Positions 35,197 through 41,954 of a DNA stretch of 64,000 nt are shown here, piece by piece. How positions within the stretch are numbered: the stretch's first letter is position 1; every line of letters begins with the position of its first letter. Source of the DNA: a bacterium (lineage in GTDB: Bacteria; Acidobacteriota; Thermoanaerobaculia; Multivoradales; J023); NCBI GenBank assembly GCA_024226315.1, contig JAAELT010000210.1, positions 1 through 64,000 on the forward strand, given 5' to 3'. The notes under the pieces were generated by a model. That model had not been told where the DNA came from. It saw only the letters and a program-made list of their open reading frames with translations, and did no database searches. The position numbers and the translations under genes were made by a program.

Positions 35197-36048
35197 TCAG
35201 TTGGGCTCTTCCTCGGAGGTCGAGAGATCGTACCAGCGGGGCAGCAATCCCGTCGTCACTTCCTCGAATACCCCTGGTGGCGTGCGAGCCAGGGAATCCA
35301 GCCAACCGTGGGAAATGAAGGTGCCACGGATCTCTCGGCCCAGGATCGGCTCGGGGCCGGTGGCGAGCTCGCGGCGGATCAGCTCGGCCATCTGGTCGGC
35401 CTGCTCTTTGCCGTAGGGGTAGGTCGCGCCGCTCAGCCGCCACGGTTCGCCGGGAATCAGACGGGCGCCGAAGTGGTTGCCTTCGCCGCCCATGAGCCGG
35501 CCGGCGAGGACCGCCTCGGCGACGAAGCGCACCGGCTCTTCCGGGTCGATCAGGTCGCGTAGATGGAAGCCGGTGCCCGGTCGAGACTCCACCACCTGGT
35601 AGAGGCTCATCGGCCGGCTGCCCATCAGCCGCAGGTACTCGCGCTGCTGATCGGTGAGCGCCGGCCCTTGGGGCCCGGTGACGAAATCGACGCACGAGAC
35701 CTCAGCGTCACCCATCTGCAGCACGCCCTCGGCCAGCAGCAGCTCCTTGCCGTTGCAGTCGATCATGGGGGTCATCATGCTCGGCGTGCTGAGGATCGCC
35801 GCCATCTCGGGGCCGTCGAGGCTGGCGAAGTACTGTCCGAAGGCGGCGAGCGCGGCGCTCTCGTGGTGTTTGAAGAGCCAGTCCAGGGCCAGGGGGCCGG
35901 CCTCGGCGCCGGGGATGTCGCGGGTGAGGCAGGGGTAGCCGTTGCCTTCCGGCTCGGCGTCCGGGCGGCTGCGAGGGTCGCCGCAACAGCGCCTATATTT
36001 CTTGCCGCTGCCGCAGGGGCAGGGTTGGTTGCGCCCGATCTTGGTCAT
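35197..36048 (-). CDS. SEC-C motif protein
   Basis: A 283-residue protein whose N-terminus is a SEC-C zinc motif (RNQPCPCGSGKKYRRCCG, cysteines 10, 12, 21 and 22), as at the end of SecA and in many uncharacterised proteins. The remainder is not recognised: mixed alpha/beta with TPSMMTPMIDCNGKELLLAEG and RPMSLYQVVESRPGTGFHLRD, a middle seen in other SEC-C proteins of unknown role. It converges with the epimerase gene over 97 bases, which contain a 6-bp inverted repeat (GGCGTG/CACGCC at 35115-35137) that could end either transcript. Confidence 0.75.
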   Translation of the reverse strand: MTKIGRNQPCPCGSGKKYRRCCGDPRSRPDAEPEGNGYPCLTRDIPGAEAGPLALDWLFKHHESAALAAFGQYFASLDGPEMAAILSTPSMMTPMIDCNGKELLLAEGVLQMGDAEVSCVDFVTGPQGPALTDQQREYLRLMGSRPMSLYQVVESRPGTGFHLRDLIDPEEPVRFVAEAVLAGRLMGGEGNHFGARLIPGEPWRLSGATYPYGKEQADQMAELIRRELATGPEPILGREIRGTFISHGWLDSLARTPPGVFEEVTTGLLPRWYDLSTSEEEPN

Positions 36049-36355
36049 TGTCGGTCAGTCTCCCTGGGTCGGTCCGCGGTGAAGTCTAGCCGCAGCAGGT
36101 GCCGAAGGGCAGCTGGGCAGGCCCTCGCCGAGGAACCGGGACTCGGCGTCCGGGATTGGCGGGGGATCACGGAGTCGCGCTGGCGCTGGACGAGCCGTCG
36201 GCGTCGCCTTAGGCTCGGGCCACATCTTTGGCGAATCCGGACGAGGAGTCCCGATTTGGCATGATCCAAGGAAGAGTTTCGACGAGAAGCGACGGAAGCT
36301 GGCGCTGCCGGGCGATGGGGTCTGGTCTGCGACCAGCTCAAGGAAGGAGGTTGGT
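36049..36355. other. Gene-poor region before the GPWIDP micro-ORFs
   Basis: About 300 bases between the SEC-C start and the first micro-ORF. I see no convincing gene. A perfect 6-bp hairpin (CTGGTC-TGC-GACCAG) at 36322-36336 lies just before the ribosome site of the first micro-ORF and may be part of its leader. Confidence 0.4.
36344..36350 (+). promoter_or_regulatory. Shine-Dalgarno site of micro-ORF 1
   Basis: AAGGAGG, a full match to the anti-SD core, ends 5 bases before the TTG codon at 36356. Confidence 0.6.
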
Positions 36356-36385
36356 TTGGGTCCCTGGATCGATCCGGGCGGGTAA
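36356..36385 (+). CDS. Micro-ORF 1, GPWIDP peptide
   Basis: A nine-codon frame starting at TTG and reading M-GPWIDPGG before TAA. It would be too short for any gene finder, but it has a perfect AAGGAGG ribosome site at the right distance. Nineteen bases (TGGGTCCCTGGATCGATCC) are identical to the start of micro-ORF 2, 142 bases downstream, and the reading frame is kept. Shared sequence, frame and ribosome site together argue for translation. It could be a signalling peptide, a leader peptide for attenuation (it contains one Trp codon) or a decayed copy of micro-ORF 2. Confidence 0.5.
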   Translation: MGPWIDPGG

Positions 36386-36414
36386 AGGCTGATGAGTCCA
36401 GCCCTTTGCAGGGC
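36384..36414 (+). promoter_or_regulatory. Overlapping alternative hairpins after micro-ORF 1
   Basis: AAAGGCT (36384-36390) can pair with AGCCCTTT (36400-36407, one bulged C), or GCCCT (36401-36405) can pair with AGGGC (36410-36414). The two structures share 36401-36407 and exclude each other, as in attenuators. Stems are short and no T tract follows. Confidence 0.3.
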
Positions 36415-36479
36415 GAGCCAGTCAGAAGTGAGGAAACAACCAAGACGGAGGCGCCAGGCGGAGTAGCCCGGGCGACTCG

Positions 36480-36493
36480 TATAATAAGGAGGT
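36480..36493 (+). promoter_or_regulatory. TATAAT box and AAGGAGGT ribosome site of micro-ORF 2
   Basis: TATAAT (36480-36485) is followed at once by AAGGAGGT (36486-36493), which ends 5 bases before the ATG at 36499. If the TATAAT box served as a -10 element the transcript would begin near 36492 and lose the ribosome site. No -35 box is evident, so the ribosome site on a longer transcript is the more likely functional element. Confidence 0.5.
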
Positions 36494-36498
36494 CTAGT

Positions 36499-36564
36499 AT
36501 GGGTCCCTGGATCGATCCACATGGTGTTCCCGGAGTCGGGCCGTGGATAGAGCCAAACGGCTAG
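36499..36564 (+). CDS. Micro-ORF 2, tandem GPWI(D/E)P peptide
   Basis: A 21-residue peptide: MGPWIDPHG, a VPGV linker, then GPWIEPNG. The two halves are an imperfect repeat, GPWIDPHG/GPWIEPNG. It has a complete AAGGAGGT ribosome site with ideal spacing. The TAG stop (36562-36564) overlaps the TAG stop of the convergent HTH-TPR gene (36563-36561) inside one CTAG. No secretion signal is visible and the peptide is too short to fold alone. A short motif-repeat peptide beside an HTH-TPR regulator suggests a pheromone-like ligand, but a toxin, RiPP precursor or leader role cannot be excluded. Confidence 0.62.
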   Translation: MGPWIDPHGVPGVGPWIEPNG

Positions 36565-37994
36565 TCAAATAGCGAAGGTCTTGAAGCCCGCTCCTCGACC
36601 AGGCTAGAGCGAACTTCACTGACGATCTCGTCAGTGAGTCTGCCTGCAATTGCTACGGTGATGAGGTCGACAATCGTAGCTTCCGCATAGCGATTGTCCT
36701 TGAACTTCATGACCAGCTGCGCCATGCTAGTTGCCAACTTGCAGGCTTCGGCGGTCTTGCCCTGAGCGAGCATGGATCGCAAGAGATCTAAGGTAACCAC
36801 AGCCTCTTGCAGCGCGTTCTCATGATGAGCCAGTGAGTGATGGGCTTCGCGAAGCAACTGTTCAGAGGTCACATACTTGCTTCGCCGGAACGCCAGCGTG
36901 CCCCGAAGCCAGCGGAGCTTCGCCTGATCGACAGTGTGTTCTGAAGCGAACTCATTCTCGCCTCTTTCAAGGCAAGCCTCAGCTGTTGCGAAGTCACCCA
37001 ATTGTTCATTGGCGTAGGCCAGGAACTGAAATGCCGCGAGATGATTGCGACTCGGTCTGTTGGTGGGTTTCTCAAGGTAGCTTAGAGCTCGTTCGAGGTC
37101 GAGTATTGCCGTGTGATATTCGCCAAGGGCCGTGCACATCATTCCGTGGTCAACAAGCGCACAGCCGAGGTTGTGCGGCGAACCGATTTGGACATAGATG
37201 ACGAGCGCTCGGTCGAGCAAATCCCTGGCTCTCTCGAAATGCCCGAAGTCCTTCAGCAAGTAGGAGCCACGCTGAAGCAACTTTGCCGTTGTTCCCCGCA
37301 GGTCCGCTCGCCGAGATACTTCCAACGCCAACCGAAACGCACGCGCCGCGGTCGTGAACTCCCCCTTCAACCGCCGGGCCGAGCCGAAGATCCCCAGCGC
37401 CAGGCACTGCATCGACAACCGAGCACTCTGCGGCCCAGGCAGGGCCGGGATCAGGTAGGCTGCCACCCCGCGGGCCAGGTGCGCGGCCTCCACGGCGTCG
37501 TCGTAACGCAGTGAGTCGAGGCGTTCCAGGTAGGCGCTGGCGAAGGCGTGGGTGCGGTACCGATGGGTCTCCCGCAGTCGGCGGAGCTGCTCGGAGCGGG
37601 CGCACTCCATGAACTTCTCGACGTCCGAGGCGTCGGCCGAGGCCCCGTCGTGGGGCGGCGGCGGTTCGGATGCTTCGAGCTCCAGCGTCGCCCGCGCCAT
37701 GCGGGTGAACGCCGGGTCGCGATCCTCAGGGTCCTCGAGCTGCTCCAGGAAGTCTTCCGGCGTGGGCTGGAGCGCCAGCGTGCGCGAGAAGAAGCCGCGC
37801 GGATCCAGCCCCATGGCCTCGATCGACCGCAGGAAGAAGTCGAGCTTGAACTCGTTGCGGCCCTTGCAGAGCTTCCCGAGGTAGCCGTCGCTGCACTCCA
37901 GCCGCTCCTCGATCTCCGCCACCCGCCCCCAACGGTTGCGCAGCTCGACTTGCAGACCCTCCAGGAGCCGATGATGGATCTCTTCCCAGCCCAT
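36561..37994 (-). CDS. HTH + TPR regulator (RRNPP-like architecture)
   Basis: A 477-residue protein. Residues ~20-75 fit an XRE-like helix-turn-helix (VAEIEERLECSDGYLGKLCKG, then FFLRSIEAMGLDPRGFF). After an acidic linker, residues ~135-470 form TPR-like helical hairpins, for example ARRLKGEFTTAARAFRLALE, FGHFERARDLLDRALVIYVQ and LGEYHTAILDLERALSYLE. HTH-TPR proteins of the RRNPP group (PlcR, NprR, PrgX, Rgg) bind short peptides in the TPR domain; membership here is inferred from architecture. The region 36561-~37300 is markedly lower in GC than 37320-37994 of the same gene. Its stop codon shares CTAG with micro-ORF 2. Confidence 0.72.
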   Translation of the reverse strand: MGWEEIHHRLLEGLQVELRNRWGRVAEIEERLECSDGYLGKLCKGRNEFKLDFFLRSIEAMGLDPRGFFSRTLALQPTPEDFLEQLEDPEDRDPAFTRMARATLELEASEPPPPHDGASADASDVEKFMECARSEQLRRLRETHRYRTHAFASAYLERLDSLRYDDAVEAAHLARGVAAYLIPALPGPQSARLSMQCLALGIFGSARRLKGEFTTAARAFRLALEVSRRADLRGTTAKLLQRGSYLLKDFGHFERARDLLDRALVIYVQIGSPHNLGCALVDHGMMCTALGEYHTAILDLERALSYLEKPTNRPSRNHLAAFQFLAYANEQLGDFATAEACLERGENEFASEHTVDQAKLRWLRGTLAFRRSKYVTSEQLLREAHHSLAHHENALQEAVVTLDLLRSMLAQGKTAEACKLATSMAQLVMKFKDNRYAEATIVDLITVAIAGRLTDEIVSEVRSSLVEERASRPSLFD

Positions 37995-38051
37995 TGAGGC
38001 TGGACTTTAACAGAAGTCTTTGCGGATAGTGTTGGACGCCTTCGGAGGGCG

Positions 38052-38195
38052 TCAATGGGTGGTGTCGGGCTCCCGGCTCTCGGCGCCCGGCAGCAGCGAC
38101 TCCATGTCGTCGAGCGGCAGCGCCCGCTTCAGCCATTCCGTGCGCACGCTCTCGGGAGTGGCAGCGAGCGTATTTTCTCGAAATCGGGACGCTCG
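38052..38195 (-). pseudogene. Possible C-terminal gene remnant between two regulator genes
   Basis: In the 237-base gap between the AAA regulator and the HTH-TPR gene, the minus strand carries an open stretch ending TEWLKRALPLDDMESLLPG, then AESREPDTTH and TGA at 38054-38052. The sequence has protein-like composition and no start codon nearby in frame. It may be the tail of a lost gene or chance; I do not recognise the family. Confidence 0.3.
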
Positions 38196-38231
38196 GTCCC
38201 GAATATCAGAGGACCGAGGGGGGCCGCGGAC

Positions 38232-40700
38232 TCACCCCATCTCGTCGAGGAGCTCTTTCGCCTCCCGCAGATCCGCGGTGTCGAAGCCCTCTTCGAACTG
38301 GCCGTAGGCGTCGGCCAGCAGCTCGCGGGCCTTGCTCGTCTCGTCTTGGCGGTGCCACAGGCGTGAGAGGCTGATCGCCGCGCGCAGCTCGAGCGAGGCG
38401 GAGCTCTGGCTCCTGGCGACGGTGAGGGCCTGCTGGAAGCTTGCCTCGGCCTCGTCGTCATCGACGCCGGATCGCAGCAGCAGCTCGCCTTCGATGCGAT
38501 GGAGCTCCGCCTCGTAGTGGCACTCGCCGGTGATCTCGACCGCGGCCAGGCCCTCTTTGATCAGCGACAGCCCCTGCTCGACCAGGTCGGACCTGCCGCA
38601 GGCCTCGGCGAGCAGGGCGAGGTTGCGAGGCCGGCCGACCTCCATGCCCGAGGCCCAGACGCCGTCGAGGCCTCCCGACATCATCTGCAGCCCTTCCGCC
38701 GCCCGGCTCTGGGCGGTCAGGGCCTGGCCCTCCAGGAACATGCCGGCGGCGATGAAGAACAGGAAGCCGTGACGGTTGGCGAGCTCCACCAGCTCGTGGG
38801 CGAGCTCGCGTGTGGCGGTCGGTTCGCGGCGAAAGACGTGCAGGAAGCAGGCGCGGTAGGTGGTGAAGACGCGGGAGAACGGGTCGCCCGAACGCCGTGC
38901 CAGGGTCAGCGAGTCGGCGCTCTGCTTCACGGCCTGATCCGGGCGGCCTAGAAACCAGCTCGCCAGCGACAGATGGCTCAGGGACTCCGCCAGCGGGATG
39001 CCGAGCGCCTGCGGTGCCTGCCGGGAGCCGTCGGCGGCGTAGGGGCCCAGGCTCTCGGAGAGGCTCTCCTCGCTTCGAGGGAAGTTGCCCTCCAGCATGA
39101 GCGCGAAACCCAGAGTGCGGTGGGCGGTCGTCAGGGTCCTGCCCTGTCGCGAGCCGCCCGCGCGGCGCACGGCTTCCTCGGCGATCTCCCGCGCCGCGCG
39201 TACCTGGCCTCTCGAGAGGTAGTAGCTGGCGAGCTCCTGCATCGCCGGCGCCAGGCCAGCGGCCTGCGGCGCCTGCCACGCCAGCTCCAGGGCGCGGTCG
39301 TAGGCGGCCTGCGCCTCGGGCATGGCATACCCGTTCGCCGTGCCCAATGCCGCGCCCAGGGTGATCTGGAGGGCGGTCTCTTCGGCCGTGCGCAGTTTCT
39401 CGTCGGCGAGCGATTCGAGCAGCTGGAGCCCCTCGCGAGCCCGCTGCGCCGCCTCGAGCAGGGCCGAGGCCTTGACCGCCTGCTCGGCGGCGCGGCGCCA
39501 GGCGGCGACCGCCTCTTCGGTCATCCCCGCTTCGGCGTAGTGCCGTGCTGTCAGCTCGGGCTCGTGGCCGCCGTTCTCGGTGGGCCGGGCCGCCAGAGCC
39601 TCGGCGATCCGGCGGTGGGCGTCGCGGCGCGTCGGCTCGGGCACGGAGTCGTAGATCGCGTCACGGATCAGGAGGTGCTCGAAGGCGAAGCCGGCGGTAC
39701 CGTGGCGCCGTAGGATCCCTGCCGTCACCAACCGCTCCTGGGCGTGCCGGAGCTCCGAGCTTGCGAGGTCGGAGAGGTCCTCCAGCAGGTCGCCGGCAAG
39801 CTCGTCTCCCACGACCGCCGCCAGCTCGGTCATCTGCCGGGCTGATCCGAGACTATCGAGGCGGGCCGTCAGGCAGTGCGCGAGAGTCACGGGCAGTGGC
39901 GACGGCGGATCCTCGGTCTGTGCAAGGGCCACCAGCTCCTCGATCATGAGCGGCATGCCGTCGGCGATGGCGAGGATCTCCGCCCGCTGCGTGGACGTCA
40001 GCGGCTTCCCTCGAGTCAACGCTTCGAGCAGGGACTCCTGCTGCCGGCGCGACAGCCGGCCCAGGACGAAGGAGGTGAAGTAGGCGCGCTGTCCCCAGGG
40101 CGGATCGAAGTCGGACGCGAAGGTCAGCACCACCATCAGGCTCGCGGTGGGCTTGCGGTGCACCAGGTGCGACAGCAGCTCCAGGGTCGAAGGATCGGCC
40201 CATTCGAGATCCTCGATCACCAGCAGCATCGGATGCTGTTTGGCGCTGTCCAGAAACAGCGCCAGGAGCTCCTCGAGGGTCTTCTTGGGTTGGCCCTCGG
40301 GATTCAGGTTCAGGGCCGTGCCGGCGCGTTGCCGCGAGCCCGAGAGCAGCGTCCTCAGGCGGGCGATGAGAGTGCCCCGCTGGCGCTCCTCGGGGGCCGG
40401 AGGACCTTCCGCCTTGTCACCTTCGCCGCCGATCTCCCGAGCGGTCTCGAGCCGGCCCAGCAGGTCGCGCAGGGGAGCGTAGGCCGTGGTCCGGTAGCGC
40501 GGCGAACAGCGTCCGCGCAGCACGGTACTGGCTTCCGTCCGTTCGGCGAAGAGCTCGATCAGCCGGGATTTTCCGAGCCCGGCCTCGGCGGCGATCAGCA
40601 CGATCTGGCCATCGCCGTCGCGCGCGTGTTGCCACCGTTCCAGCAGCAGCTCGAGCTCCTGCTCTCGGCCCTCGAAGACCTTCACCGGTGCCTGGGGCAT
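38232..40700 (-). CDS. AAA ATPase/TPR regulator (AfsR/MalT-like, no catalytic N-terminus)
   Basis: An 822-residue protein with an N-terminal AAA/STAND-type ATPase: FEGREQELELLLERW, Walker A AAEAGLGKSR (K44), Walker B LLVIEDLEWADPSTLELL, then a winged-helix-like part near 300-390. From ~400 to the end run TPR-like helical repeats (EAAQRAREGLQLLESLADEK, QARREIAEEAV-like and others). Relatives usually carry an adenylate cyclase, kinase or LuxR output domain; none is present here, so the output is unknown. It lies upstream of the HTH-TPR gene on the same strand with a 237-base gap. Confidence 0.76.
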   Translation of the reverse strand: MPQAPVKVFEGREQELELLLERWQHARDGDGQIVLIAAEAGLGKSRLIELFAERTEASTVLRGRCSPRYRTTAYAPLRDLLGRLETAREIGGEGDKAEGPPAPEERQRGTLIARLRTLLSGSRQRAGTALNLNPEGQPKKTLEELLALFLDSAKQHPMLLVIEDLEWADPSTLELLSHLVHRKPTASLMVVLTFASDFDPPWGQRAYFTSFVLGRLSRRQQESLLEALTRGKPLTSTQRAEILAIADGMPLMIEELVALAQTEDPPSPLPVTLAHCLTARLDSLGSARQMTELAAVVGDELAGDLLEDLSDLASSELRHAQERLVTAGILRRHGTAGFAFEHLLIRDAIYDSVPEPTRRDAHRRIAEALAARPTENGGHEPELTARHYAEAGMTEEAVAAWRRAAEQAVKASALLEAAQRAREGLQLLESLADEKLRTAEETALQITLGAALGTANGYAMPEAQAAYDRALELAWQAPQAAGLAPAMQELASYYLSRGQVRAAREIAEEAVRRAGGSRQGRTLTTAHRTLGFALMLEGNFPRSEESLSESLGPYAADGSRQAPQALGIPLAESLSHLSLASWFLGRPDQAVKQSADSLTLARRSGDPFSRVFTTYRACFLHVFRREPTATRELAHELVELANRHGFLFFIAAGMFLEGQALTAQSRAAEGLQMMSGGLDGVWASGMEVGRPRNLALLAEACGRSDLVEQGLSLIKEGLAAVEITGECHYEAELHRIEGELLLRSGVDDDEAEASFQQALTVARSQSSASLELRAAISLSRLWHRQDETSKARELLADAYGQFEEGFDTADLREAKELLDEMG

Positions 40701-40838
40701 CGCGTGCGTTCCTTCCCTATTGACGACCGGCGAGCGGCGCTCGCCGGGGCGCCGTCAGTGTAGCGCACCACGGGGCGCTTGAAAGTTAAGCTTGATATGG
40801 TGTTCGCCGTCACGAGCGGCCTTCCGGAGAATAACGAG

Positions 40839-41954
40839 ATGATCAGGCGCTGGACTAGCATCGGGGTGATCCTCCTGACGTTGGGGATCGCGATCTACCT
40901 TGCCGCGGACGCCGAGGGTCCCTCCGCGGAGCCGGCTTCGGGCGAGGCCATCAAGCGGGTACGCGTGTCGAAAGTGGAGGCGGCCCGCGAGTCTCGCGAG
41001 CTGAGCTTCTCGGGCACCACCCGCGCGGCACGGCGCGCCCGGCTGGCATTCAACAACGGCGGACGCCTGGTGGCGCGGCCGGTGGAGGTCGGCGACCAGG
41101 TGCGCCGGGGCCAGGCGCTGGCCCGGCTCGACGAGCTGGAGCTGCGCAACGCCGTCGCCTCGGCGCGCGCCACCCTGGCGGAGCTCAGCGCGCGGCGAGC
41201 GCAGACCGAGCGCGAGCTGGAGCGGGCCGAGCAGCTGGTGGCCGCCAAGGCGGCGACCAGCGAAGAGCTCGAGCGCGCGTCGGCCTCGGTCGACGCGCTG
41301 CGCGCTTCTGAGGATGCGGCGCGGGCGCGGCTCACAGAAGCGGAGCGCCGGCTGAGCCAGACCCGGCTGACGGCGCCCTTCGCGGGCACCGTGACCGAGG
41401 TGTTCTTCGAGCCGGGAGAGTACGCCAGTTCGGGCGTGCCGGTGGTGATGTTGTCGGGCGACGGCGAGATCGAGCTCGAGGTCGAGGTGCCGGAGTCGAT
41501 CGTTCCCCACATCGAGGCCGGCGACGCGGTGAAGCTGTTCCTGCCGGCGCTGGGCAACGAGCCGATCCAGGGCCGTATCGAGTCGGTGGGCCGCGCCGCG
41601 GCCGGCCCCGGGCGGTTGTTCCCGGTGGTGGCGGCCGTGCCGGCCAGCGAGCGCATGATGGTCGGCGCCAGCGCCGAGATGGTGCTGGTGCTCGAGAGCG
41701 ACCGGGCGCTGACCCTGCCGGTGGAGGCGGTGGTCAATCCTGGCGGCCGCCGGCCGTCGGTGTTTCGCGTCACGGACGACGGCGGCGGCGGCTCCCGGGT
41801 CGAGAAGCTGCCGGTCGAGGTCGGAGCGCTGCTGGGCGCGCGAGTCATCGTCAGTGGTGAGCTCGAGGTCGGTGACATCGTGGTGACCGGCGGGCAGCGT
41901 GGCCTGCTGCACGGCGAGCCGGTTCTGGTCGAGAGCCGGGGGACGCCGCGATGA
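40839..41954 (+). CDS. RND efflux periplasmic adaptor (MFP)
   Basis: A 371-residue HlyD/AcrA-type adaptor. After an N-terminal anchor (MIRRWTSIGVILLTLGIAIYLA) come the lipoyl half (ELSFSGTTRAARRARLAFNN, GGRLVARPVEVGDQVRRGQALARLD), an Ala/Glu/Arg-rich alpha hairpin around 105-175, the second lipoyl half (TRLTAPFAGTVTEVFFEPGEYA) and beta-barrel and membrane-proximal domains. ATG 40839 has GGAGA eight bases before it and yields the anchor; the frame opens earlier at a TTG. It overlaps the permease gene by 4 bases. Confidence 0.88.
   Translation: MIRRWTSIGVILLTLGIAIYLAADAEGPSAEPASGEAIKRVRVSKVEAARESRELSFSGTTRAARRARLAFNNGGRLVARPVEVGDQVRRGQALARLDELELRNAVASARATLAELSARRAQTERELERAEQLVAAKAATSEELERASASVDALRASEDAARARLTEAERRLSQTRLTAPFAGTVTEVFFEPGEYASSGVPVVMLSGDGEIELEVEVPESIVPHIEAGDAVKLFLPALGNEPIQGRIESVGRAAAGPGRLFPVVAAVPASERMMVGASAEMVLVLESDRALTLPVEAVVNPGGRRPSVFRVTDDGGGGSRVEKLPVEVGALLGARVIVSGELEVGDIVVTGGQRGLLHGEPVLVESRGTPR

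Noticed and set aside
36480-36485. TATAAT as a definite promoter for micro-ORF 2
   Set aside because: No -35 box at a suitable distance, and transcription from it would remove the excellent ribosome site.
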